This document shows, one piece after another, positions 51,625 through 58,550 of a stretch of 64,000 bases of DNA. Source of the DNA: Bacillota bacterium (GTDB lineage Bacteria; Bacillota; UBA4882; UBA8346); assembly GCA_023401925.1 (NCBI GenBank), contig JAEXDA010000078.1:1-64000 (forward strand). Direction: 5' to 3'. Each line of letters starts with the position of its first letter. Position 1 is the first letter of the stretch. A model generated the notes under the pieces. It ran no database searches, had not been told where the DNA came from, and saw only the letters and a list, made by a program, of their open reading frames with translations. The translations under genes and the position numbers were made by a program.

Positions 51625-52588
51625 TTTTTTTGAGGGAACCGATTATCTAGAATTATACCGTGCACATTTTGATGGCAACTTTCCCATCGATGTCCAGCTT
51701 ATGAAAGAAGATCAAATTGCCTTATTTCACGGTTCGATTCCTTTAGACGATTGGTTGCAAACCAAATTTCCTTTACCCGCAATTCCGGTATCGTTCTGGG
51801 GAGATCCTACCACAGATTTTTTCCCCGAAACCTGTAATTGGAAAGAACTGGATGACGAAGCACTAATGGATATATTAGAAAAAATAACCTACCAGGCGCA
51901 ACAGCAGAAATCATGGGCGGTCATTATTAAAGATCTGCCGCTCGGCCATTCCATTGAACCATTTCTATTGAAGGAGGGTTTTCTTCCGGTAGATCATGAA
52001 CCTATCTGGTATATGAAGGCACCGGAAAATCTGGAAAGTTACCTAGCGCAATTATCAAAGGTACGCCGTAAAGGACTGAAAACCAGATGGCGAAAATTTT
52101 GCAATGAAGTTCGGATCAGATTGGCGACTTCGGAGGATATCGGTTTTATTAAAAAAAGTTATGATAATGTCTGGAACCGGGCTTCGATGCGATTGGAGAA
52201 ATTAACGGAAGGATTTTTTTCGGCGGCTTTAGTCCACCCCAACTGCCAGATCTTTATTTTTGAGAAAAGTAACACCCAGTTTGCCTTTGTAATGCTTTGG
52301 AAAAAAGATAACGTTTGGTTTGATAAATATATGGGGACGGATGAAACGATTTACCGTGAAATGTCTTTTTACTCCATGAGTATACTGTATTTGCTTCAAC
52401 TGGCTCCAGATTATGGGATTGATTGGTATGTAGCAGGTCAAGGAGCCGGCAAAGAAAAACATGGGTTACGATTTATACCAATACAAACCCAGCTATGGAT
52501 AAAACCGTTACCGCTAAGATGGTTAACGACTTGCCTTCTTAAACGATTTTTGTCGGTTCATGATAAAAGAGTGCAAACCTTTGGATAA
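51587..52588 (+). CDS. FemAB/GNAT-like acyltransferase
   Basis: A 333-residue protein resembling two GNAT-like halves, as in FemAB-like or Acetyltransf_6 proteins. Visible features: SYLAQLSKVRRKGLKTRWRK (a basic helix typical of that family), EDIGFIKKSYDNVWNRAS, and FFSAALVHPNCQIFIFEKS with AFVMLWKKDNVWFDKYM. Such enzymes add amino acids or acyl groups to cell-wall or lipid acceptors. ATG at 51587 follows AGGTGG. Overlaps the hydrolase gene. The assignment is by pattern, not by a unique motif. Confidence 0.6.
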   Translation: MKQSTFLINIPSSFFEGTDYLELYRAHFDGNFPIDVQLMKEDQIALFHGSIPLDDWLQTKFPLPAIPVSFWGDPTTDFFPETCNWKELDDEALMDILEKITYQAQQQKSWAVIIKDLPLGHSIEPFLLKEGFLPVDHEPIWYMKAPENLESYLAQLSKVRRKGLKTRWRKFCNEVRIRLATSEDIGFIKKSYDNVWNRASMRLEKLTEGFFSAALVHPNCQIFIFEKSNTQFAFVMLWKKDNVWFDKYMGTDETIYREMSFYSMSILYLLQLAPDYGIDWYVAGQGAGKEKHGLRFIPIQTQLWIKPLPLRWLTTCLLKRFLSVHDKRVQTFG

Positions 52589-52605
52589 AGGATGAGGTGT
52601 GAAAC

Positions 52606-52962
52606 GTGAAAAAAGCCCTTTTGTGGACGGGTTTAATAGTTTCTGATACTCTAGCTCAGCTGTTATTAAAAAAGGGTGCACTGGAAATTCAGCACTCGCT
52701 ATGGAGGATTAACTGCTATATTCTCATCGGATATGGATTATATTTTTTATCCTTTCTTCTCTGGATGCAGATATTAAAATTAACTAAACTCTATATCGCT
52801 TTAGCCGCTTCCTCTGTAGTTTATATTACGATTTCCCTGGGAGCACATTTTTTTCTGGGAGAGCCGTTAGCGAATAGTACGCTACTGGGAACACTGTTTG
52901 TTGCAACGGGTGTTTTCATCGTTGGATATGGCAAAACGCGAAAAGAAGAAACGAATAAATGA
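52606..52962 (+). CDS. Small EamA/SMR-type half-transporter 2
   Basis: A 118-residue protein with four membrane helices (ALLWTGLIVSDTLAQLLLKK, YILIGYGLYFLSFLLWMQIL, YIALAASSVVYITISLGAHF, LLGTLFVATGVFIVGYG). Same architecture as the protein at 50436 but only distantly similar, as expected for the two subunits of a hetero-dimeric ArnE/ArnF-like flippase. Its stop overlaps a small ORF by ATGA. Confidence 0.82.
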   Translation: MKKALLWTGLIVSDTLAQLLLKKGALEIQHSLWRINCYILIGYGLYFLSFLLWMQILKLTKLYIALAASSVVYITISLGAHFFLGEPLANSTLLGTLFVATGVFIVGYGKTRKEETNK

Positions 52963-53114
52963 AATTTTTATCATACAAACGTCAAATAAATTGGTTATCA
53001 CCTTGGATCAACATGACCATAGGCGCTTCTTACGGGATATCAGATGTTAAGGAGTTTTTATTGATCACTTTCAACCCGGCGGTTATTCAGGAAATGGATG
53101 CCAGAACGGGGTAA
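52959..53114 (+). CDS. Possible 51-residue protein coupled to the operon
   Basis: Reads MKFLSYKRQINWLSPWINMT and ends EMDARTG, starting in an ATGA overlap with the half-transporter. However, the +2 frame across 53060-53180 reads FQPGGYSGNGCQNGVITDKD then LAGLIREKVGVKLTFST and also looks protein-like. The stretch may therefore be a frameshifted remnant of a longer gene rather than a real small protein. Confidence 0.35.
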   Translation: MKFLSYKRQINWLSPWINMTIGASYGISDVKEFLLITFNPAVIQEMDARTG

Positions 53115-53256
53115 TAACCGATAAAGATTTGGCTGGCCTGATTAGAGAAAAAGTCGGAGTAAAACTTACTTTTTCCACTTGAAGACGTGGAATAGATCTA
53201 AGGTAATCTCTATAGAAAATTCTTGTTCCATATTTTAAGTAAAGAGGGGCTCAACT

Positions 53257-54150
53257 ATGAAAGAATATATTGGCTTAAGCGCTAGAATTTATAATATCAA
53301 AAGAGTTAAAGAATACCGGCGAATAGTTGTATTTATGATACGCTCGGTGATAAATAACGCCAAAATGAAGGAATTAATTACTTTTTTCCAAAAAGATGCA
53401 CTTTTGAGCGATATAGCTTCACATAATCCATTTATATTTGAGCAAGTCACCCGCCAAATTTTTTATCATAAATCTACGTTCTTAGAAAGATTGTCTTTAA
53501 TAAAAGAACATTTTGTTTTTCTAAAAAAGTATTTAAACGAAGAGGCGTTGCATCTTATTTATACTAGTGAAGGCCTTACGCTTTGGCAGCAGGAATGTCA
53601 GAATGAAATGTTATCGCTAAGTCTTTCATTCCATGGGGTCAATAAAAAAGAAGGATTAATAACGTTTGAATTGAAACTCCAACACCGGATTTATCATGCA
53701 ACTTTTTGGATAGCCCTTGACAAAAATGGAGAGATCTCGTTATGGATTGGCGCTTTACAAGGGTCCTTAAAGGGATCGAAGAAGATTAGCGACTTAACGA
53801 AATATTTTTACGGTTACCGTCCCAAGAATTTGATTGTTTACGGATTAAGGCTTATTGCTACAGGCTTAAATATCCGTAAAATTTATGCCGTATCGAACTG
53901 TGGTTTTTATGCCAACAATCATATTCGTCTTGATCGAAAGTTAAAGACGTCATTAGACGAATTTTGGGAGGAAACAGGCGGTATTTTGAGTAGGGATAAT
54001 CGTTTTTACGAACTTCCGTTGATTGAACCTCGTAAAAGCCTGGATGAAGTTAAATCGCAAAAACGTAACTTGTATAAAAAAAGATTTGCCCTGCTTGATG
54101 AAATGAGCAATGTCATTACCCAAAAATTAACGTCATATTTAGTTATATGA
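53257..54150 (+). CDS. VirK/YbjX-family (DUF535) protein
   Basis: A 297-residue protein of the VirK/YbjX family. The diagnostic central part is present: LWIGALQGSLKGSKKISDLT, FYGYRPKNLIVYGLRLIATG, and IYAVSNCGFYANNHIRLDRK. In enterobacteria these proteins are linked to resistance to antimicrobial peptides and to envelope stress; biochemistry is unknown. AGAGGGGC precedes the start. It closes the operon, about 290 bp from the half-transporter, and is followed by the right flank repeat. Confidence 0.8.
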   Translation: MKEYIGLSARIYNIKRVKEYRRIVVFMIRSVINNAKMKELITFFQKDALLSDIASHNPFIFEQVTRQIFYHKSTFLERLSLIKEHFVFLKKYLNEEALHLIYTSEGLTLWQQECQNEMLSLSLSFHGVNKKEGLITFELKLQHRIYHATFWIALDKNGEISLWIGALQGSLKGSKKISDLTKYFYGYRPKNLIVYGLRLIATGLNIRKIYAVSNCGFYANNHIRLDRKLKTSLDEFWEETGGILSRDNRFYELPLIEPRKSLDEVKSQKRNLYKKRFALLDEMSNVITQKLTSYLVI

Positions 54151-54353
54151 TAATTTTAACTATGGGATCTAAATCTTTGCATTTACGCGACTTTAATAAA
54201 ATTTGCCACAAGGTCATCGGAAAATATAAAGTTCTTTATAATTGAATAAATTTATTTTGCCGTTCTATATTCTCGATTTTTTTGGATTTAATTCGATTAG
54301 AAACATTTAACAAATGAGATTTAACAGTAGTTTTTCTATAAATTCAACTCGAA

Positions 54354-54400
54354 AACATTAGAAAATATGGTACGGGGCCAGGTTCTAATCCTGTCGCCCA
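54354..54400 (+). repeat. Island-flanking direct repeat, right copy
   Basis: AACATTAGAAAATAT, then CCAGGTTCTAATCCTGT and CGCCC. It matches the left copy (44812-44860) with a few substitutions. Together they bracket about 9.5 kb holding the two-component genes and the operon. Confidence 0.55.
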
Positions 54401-54407
54401 TACTTTT

Positions 54408-54440
54408 GGGACGGGGGTTCAACTTCCCCCACCTCCACCA
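54408..54440 (+). ncRNA. tmRNA (ssrA) 3'-terminal fragment
   Basis: GGGACGGGGGTTCAACTTCC through CACCTCCACCA has the tmRNA T-arm (GGGGG/CCCCC stem, TTCAACT loop) and acceptor end. No tmRNA 5' half or tag sequence exists in the preceding 350 bp, so this is only the 3' end: the typical att half left when an element integrates at ssrA. Confidence 0.7.
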
Positions 54441-54448
54441 AAATTCAA

Positions 54449-54860
54449 CGCTTTCATTTTTTTATCGCCTCCCTCCCCTCTAAATTTTCTCCAATGAAAA
54501 CCTCCCCCTGTGAATAACTCAAATTTTCAGCTTCGAAACCAGCTCCAGTTGGGGATTTCCGCCTTCAAAGTTATCTACCGGGCATTTACCAGGATAAACG
54601 AGGCAAAAATCCTTTCTTAGAGCGTCATATCAAGATCTATACTGAGCGACACAAAATCGACACACTTTTCTCAAAATTCCGTGGTATAATGGTATTGGTA
54701 GAATTTTATAAGAATAGTTTTTGATACCAAATAAAGTCAAACAAACGCCTTCTTGATACGCCAAGGCGTTTTTTGATGCCCAAAAGCAAATACCTGCATC
54801 TTTGGCACATTTTATGTCCAAGAACCAGGCTATTTGCTTTTTCTATTCGCCTATCCTCAG
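54449..54860. repeat. Long dispersed repeat, copy 2 (pairs with 28658-29080)
   Basis: Aligns with copy 1 from ACGCTTTCATTTTTTTATCG to CTATTTGCTTTTTC with scattered changes and a few short gaps. It starts only a few bases after the tmRNA 3' fragment, which may mark its insertion point. Confidence 0.75.
54697..54844 (+). ncRNA. Candidate structured small RNA, copy 2
   Basis: Extended -10 TGGTATAAT (54682-54690) and the same three stems as copy 1: TTGGTA/TACCAA, AACGCCTT/AAGGCGTT, and AAAAGCAAATA/TATTTGCTTTTT with the inner CCTG/CAGG pairing. Several stem positions differ from copy 1 but remain paired. Confidence 0.5.
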
Positions 54861-54933
54861 CTTCAAGCCCCGCGCATGGCCCAATCATTCGGTATGCTAA
54901 CCCAACCGTTGCGTAAATTTTTTAGCCTTCTCG

Positions 54934-54992
54934 ATTGGGGTGATTGAAATTAAATTTATCAAAGTATATTTTAATGAAATCAATCACCCCAT
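54934..54992. repeat. Empty inverted-repeat cassette site
   Basis: ATTGGGGTGATTGA and TCAATCACCCCAT separated by only about 32 bp, with no ORF. Flanks match those of the ORF-bearing cassette at 29614-30141 on both sides. Confidence 0.6.
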
Positions 54993-55453
54993 ATTTATGA
55001 GGCTGTCTATATGAACAGCTTCTATCCGACCAGGTTCCGGGAAGATGGTTCTTTCCGGGGCCTGGTTTAAAAAACGACAATTTTGAATCTGCCCAACTTC
55101 GACTCTCCCCTCCAGTTACTTAAGTGCCTGTAGTTGCCTGTTTGCCGCTCCCCTCCCTTTGACTGCCAGCATCTTATGATGCCTGGCGGAATGCACTCGC
55201 ATGGCATAATCAATGATACATTGAGTAATGTCGGAGTGTCGCATTTCCATAAGATCCTCCTGACGATTACTCTTTTTCGAGAGACTTCGCGGGGCTAAAA
55301 CACTGTCTGAACCAGGATTTCACGGATTAGGCGGATGGGACGGATTTAAACATCAGTGCTGGTAGTTTTATGAATTTAAAAAATGTTACATTTGTGCCGG
55401 GAACAATCGTGTCAGAGATTCTGATAATAATTACTTGCGTAAATGATAACTTG

Positions 55454-55618
55454 TCAACTATTTGCCGTTAAATCAACTAACCTTTTATATTCTTCACCTG
55501 AAATAAATCGCGTACCTCCATGTCTAACTGGATCTGCAAAAGATTTAATATATTCTATGTCACATTGTTCTACTTCCAACTCTTCTCTTAGTTTTTCCCA
55601 TGATCTTTTATTAGTAAA
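55454..55618 (-). pseudogene. Truncated C-terminal gene fragment
   Basis: On the minus strand a frame without a start reads KRSWEKLREELEVEQCDIEY, IKSFADPVRHGGTRF, ISGEEYKRLVDLTANS and a stop at 55454-55456. It is cut off at its N-terminal side by an IS/MITE-type end (GGGGCTGTCCCAAAAGT at 55619-55635). The RHGG-containing helix pair suggests a HEPN-like protein, but I cannot confirm that. Confidence 0.55.
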
Positions 55619-55637
55619 AGGGGCTGTCCCAAAAGTA
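55619..55637. repeat. Single transposon-type terminal repeat
   Basis: GGGGCTGTCCCAAAAGT, the same sequence as the end of MITE copies A-C, without a partner end within several hundred bases. It marks the break point of the truncated gene to its left. Confidence 0.5.
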
Positions 55638-55715
55638 GCGCCACTTTATAAAGATTTATGACTAAAGAAAGGCCAAATTGCTGCAATCGAGATTAAATTA
55701 GATTAAAAATACAAA

Positions 55716-55740
55716 TACCGGGGAAACTACTCCCCGGTAT
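55716..55740. terminator. Short perfect hairpin
   Basis: TACCGGGGA and TCCCCGGTA around a 6-nt loop (AACTAC). Followed by A/T-rich sequence; a possible terminator. Confidence 0.5.
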
Positions 55741-55839
55741 ATTTATAAAAAGAAATAGGTATTTTGAATGAGCCATAAATATTGGGTTTTTAGTTTTATT
55801 AATAATCTATACTTGTCGGGTGCCAAAAATCATCCGGCA

Positions 55840-55878
55840 AAAAAGTAGAGCTTAATTGAAAAGTTAAGCTCTACTTTT
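55840..55878. terminator. Strong hairpin with U-runs on both strands
   Basis: AAAAGTAGAGCTTAA pairs exactly with TTAAGCTCTACTTTT around an 8-nt loop. It is a good bidirectional terminator about 100 bp before the phage-like remnant. Confidence 0.75.
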
Positions 55879-55977
55879 GGCTCAGACGTAGTGGACAGGG
55901 GAGCTATGAAATTTTGTAGGAAAGAAAGTGGCGATTTATGCATCAATTAATAAACTATTGTAAGGGAAATTTTTATC

Positions 55978-56399
55978 ATGTTAAATGGTATTAATCTTGA
56001 AGAACGCAAATATTTTATTGATTGGGCCACGAAATTACTTCCTTGGCTCAATCAAGTCATGAAAGATATTAATAAGGGGATTGGGGATGACATCATTGAG
56101 GTAAAAGATCGTCAGATTAAACTTTCTTCCTATCTGGCCCGACTGGTTAAAATATATTCGGAAGCAGAATGTTATTATGTGACGGCCTTGGCCTAAGAAA
56201 TGGAAAAACTAAAAGAGGCCGGCGTATGCCCGATAAACATTAAACGATTGCTGAGGGAAAAGTAGATAAAGAGGCTCGGGTTTATTGGACGGAAAAAAGA
56301 TTAAACAATGCTTTGGAACATCTGCTGATATCAATTGCAAACAGATTGAAACACGAAAAACCACTTATGACGAGCGGAAGGAATAATCTACCATTTTGA
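55978..56399 (+). pseudogene. Phage-type gene remnant with stop and frameshift
   Basis: The first 72 codons (MLNGINLEERKYFIDWATKL to EAECYYVTALA) follow AAGGGA and are intact. After the TAA at 56194-56196 the same frame continues EMEKLKEAGVCPINIKRLLR, then a frameshift near 56260 leads to EARVYWTEKRLNNALEHLLI and ANRLKHEKPLMTSGRNNLPF. In total this gives a helical protein of about 140 residues of a type common in prophages. The TAA and frameshift make it a pseudogene, although the first ORF could still be translated. Confidence 0.6.
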
Positions 56400-56423
56400 G
56401 GTTTAATTTAATAGGGGGAAAAA

Positions 56424-56666
56424 ATGACTAGAGCTACTAAAAAGCAACTTGATGAAGCTAAAGAGTTAATACTGGCAGGAGAATGGCCGTCACATGTCTC
56501 TAAAAAAACCGGTGTAAGTTCAGAAACCTGCCAAGCTATTTTTAGAAGTTTAAAAGAGCCTCTAGTAATGAGCCGGCCAATGAATGAAGAGGAGATTAAA
56601 AAATATGGATCTCCCTCTAAAAAACATGTTACACTTCTTGAAGAACCAGAAGATGAAGAATTTTAG
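56424..56666 (+). CDS. Small helix-turn-helix protein, phage-like
   Basis: An 80-residue protein from ATG 56424 behind GGGGGAAAAA. MTRATKKQLDEAKELILAGE and HVSKKTGVSSETCQAIFRSL form a compact helix-turn-helix; the C-terminal third is acidic and unstructured (EEPEDEEF). Such small proteins occur in phages and transposable elements. It directly follows the phage-type remnant on the same strand. No partner can be named. Confidence 0.6.
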   Translation: MTRATKKQLDEAKELILAGEWPSHVSKKTGVSSETCQAIFRSLKEPLVMSRPMNEEEIKKYGSPSKKHVTLLEEPEDEEF

Positions 56667-56895
56667 AGCAATTGATCAATGTGCCGGGACAAATAAATTA
56701 GGTTCCAATAGAGCACCCCATATCTATAAAGGTTATGGGGCCTATTGGAGACACTTCCTCTTTGATCACACTTTGATCTTCTCCATTCCCTGACATACCC
56801 ATCATCCGCTTGAGATACATACCGTTCAACCCAAGATAAATCGTGTCCATTCAAAATAATCCAGCGACTTACGAACCTCGTTTCATGGTGTCCGA
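56667..56895. other. Intergenic stretch before the lct terminator
   Basis: About 230 bp without a gene; a partial match to the repeat TTTGATCACACTTTGATCTT / CTCCATTCCC (cf. 34359) lies at 56758-56790. Confidence 0.4.
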
Positions 56896-56940
56896 TAAAA
56901 AGGGACAGCTCAAACGGCTGCGCTCATTTGAGTTGTCCCT
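56896..56940 (-). terminator. Terminator of the lactate operon
   Basis: On the minus strand AGGGACAACTCAAA pairs with TTTGAGCTGTCCCT (one mismatch) and ends in TTTTT, about 30 bp beyond the lctD stop. Confidence 0.8.
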
Positions 56941-56969
56941 GATACTACCGAAAAAGGTGGCGCTAACTT

Positions 56970-58373
56970 CTACAGCTGAAAAACTTTATGGGGATTTAGG
57001 ATATTTTTCGGATCGAATGCTCTTTTGATTCCCAGCATGATTTGAATGGTAGCCGGGTCCATGGATTCTCTGAGGTAGGATTTTTTGGCATAGCCGACGC
57101 CATGTTCTCCGGATACCTGGCCCCTTAATTCCCTGGCTTTTCCATAAATCTTATCCATGGCGGCTTTCATCTTCGTTTCCCATTCCGCTTCACCTAAATT
57201 ATCTTTTAAAATGTAGGCATGGAGGTTGCCGTCCCCGGCATGGCCGAAGCTTTTGATCCGGATGTCCACTTCTTTATATAATCCGTGGATATATTCCACC
57301 ATTTCATTTACTAAGCCTCGCGGAACCACCACGTCCACTTCGTCCATGTAGGTGGTGGAACCTTTGATCGCCTCTAAAAAAGCGCCTCTTGCCTTCCAAA
57401 TGGATTCTTCCCGTTCGCTGGTATCGGAAATCAAAATATCGACGGCTCCCTGCTCCAGACAAATCCGGGCCACATTTTCATAATCCTTTTCAATTTCTTC
57501 GGTGGAATTGCCGTCAAACTTCAGCAGCAGGTATGCATCGGCACTGTTATCCGGAAACTTTTTCCCCAGATATTTTTCCGCATCCAGGATGACCTCCCTC
57601 TGCATAAATTCAATCGCTGTCGGTATGGATTTGGACTTAATGATAAAGGGTACGGTACGAATTGCCCCTTCCAGGGTGGGAAAAGGAATCAGGAGGCTGA
57701 TGGCCTTTTTAGGCAAAGGCAGGAGCTTTAAAATAGCTTTGGTGATAATTCCCAAAGTCCCTTCCGAGCCCACCATCAAATCTTTCATGGCGTATCCGGT
57801 ACTGTTTTTTACCACTTTTCCTCCGAATTCCACAACCTTGCCATCGGGGAGGACCACTTCCAGGGCTCTCACATAATCTCTGGTGACGCCGTATTTTACC
57901 GCCCGCATGCCACCGGCATTGGTACTGATGTTGCCGCCGATGGTTGCGGATTTTTCTCCCGGGTCCGGCGGATAGAACAAATCTCTTTCCTCCACATAAG
58001 CCGCCAGTTCCATCAGCAGCACTCCCGGCTCCACAGTTACGGTAAGATTGGTTTCATCCAGCTCCAGAATACTGTTCATCAAGGTGGTATCCAGCATAAT
58101 TCCGTGTTCGATCGCCACGGAAGCTCCCACCAAACCCGTGCCGGAACCCCTTGGGGTAACCGGAATGGTATTCTCATAGGCATATTTCATGATCGCCGAA
58201 ACTTCTTCCGTCGATTTTACCTGGACCACTACATCGGGGTAACTGACCGTATCGCTTAATTCATCATGGCTGTATTCTTCATTGATTTCCTCACCAGAAA
58301 GAATCCTTTCATCATCCTTGATAATCATCCGGATCGCGTTTAAATCATTCTGATCCAATCTTTTATAGCTCAT
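56970..58373 (-). CDS. lctD: FAD-linked D-lactate dehydrogenase subunit LctD (GlcD family)
   Basis: A 467-residue FAD-linked oxidase of the GlcD family. FAD-binding motifs: PVTPRGSGTGLVGASVAI, GEKSATIGGNISTNAGGMRA and YGVTRDYVRALEVVLPDG; the C-terminal cap ends RGQVSGEHGVGYAKKSYLRE and DPKNILNPHKVF. Next to EtfAB it matches the LctD subunit of the electron-confurcating lactate dehydrogenase described in Acetobacterium woodii, which oxidises lactate with NAD+ while spending reduced ferredoxin. ATG 58373 follows GGAGGGAAAT. Confidence 0.92.
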   Translation of the reverse strand: MSYKRLDQNDLNAIRMIIKDDERILSGEEINEEYSHDELSDTVSYPDVVVQVKSTEEVSAIMKYAYENTIPVTPRGSGTGLVGASVAIEHGIMLDTTLMNSILELDETNLTVTVEPGVLLMELAAYVEERDLFYPPDPGEKSATIGGNISTNAGGMRAVKYGVTRDYVRALEVVLPDGKVVEFGGKVVKNSTGYAMKDLMVGSEGTLGIITKAILKLLPLPKKAISLLIPFPTLEGAIRTVPFIIKSKSIPTAIEFMQREVILDAEKYLGKKFPDNSADAYLLLKFDGNSTEEIEKDYENVARICLEQGAVDILISDTSEREESIWKARGAFLEAIKGSTTYMDEVDVVVPRGLVNEMVEYIHGLYKEVDIRIKSFGHAGDGNLHAYILKDNLGEAEWETKMKAAMDKIYGKARELRGQVSGEHGVGYAKKSYLRESMDPATIQIMLGIKRAFDPKNILNPHKVFQL

Positions 58374-58431
58374 ATTTCCCTCCATTCCTGCTGCTTTGCA
58401 GCTCCAAAGCCTAAAACATTTACCGTACGCT

Positions 58432-58496
58432 AGTAAAACGTTCTCTAAATAACTCGCGTGCGCGCACGCGCACTCAATGATTGGGAACGTTTTACT
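58432..58496. repeat. Nested perfect palindromes between etfA and lctD
   Basis: AGTAAAACGTTC (58432-58443) and GAACGTTTTACT (58485-58496) are exact inverted repeats. Inside lies CGCGTGCGCGCACGCG (58455-58470), a 16-bp perfect palindrome of alternating purine-pyrimidine. The 41-nt loop makes a cruciform or mRNA hairpin, possibly tuning lctD expression. Confidence 0.7.
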
Positions 58497-58550
58497 TAAG
58501 TAGAGCGTATCTACCCATTTCTGATTGCCATTTATTCACAATCCGCTCTA

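Larger units (their letters stand above)
54151..55453. other. Right-flank repeat region
   Basis: No intact gene. In order it contains the right tRNA-like repeat, the tmRNA 3' fragment, the second copy of the long repeat with the small RNA candidate, the empty cassette site, shared flank sequence, a CAGCATCTTATGATGCCTGG palindrome-like block, and the TAAAACACTGTCTGAACCAG block (55295-55390). Confidence 0.6.

Noticed and set aside
54630..54821. Short minus-strand ORFs over the small RNA candidate
   Set aside because: Not conserved in frame with copy 1; explained by the hairpins.
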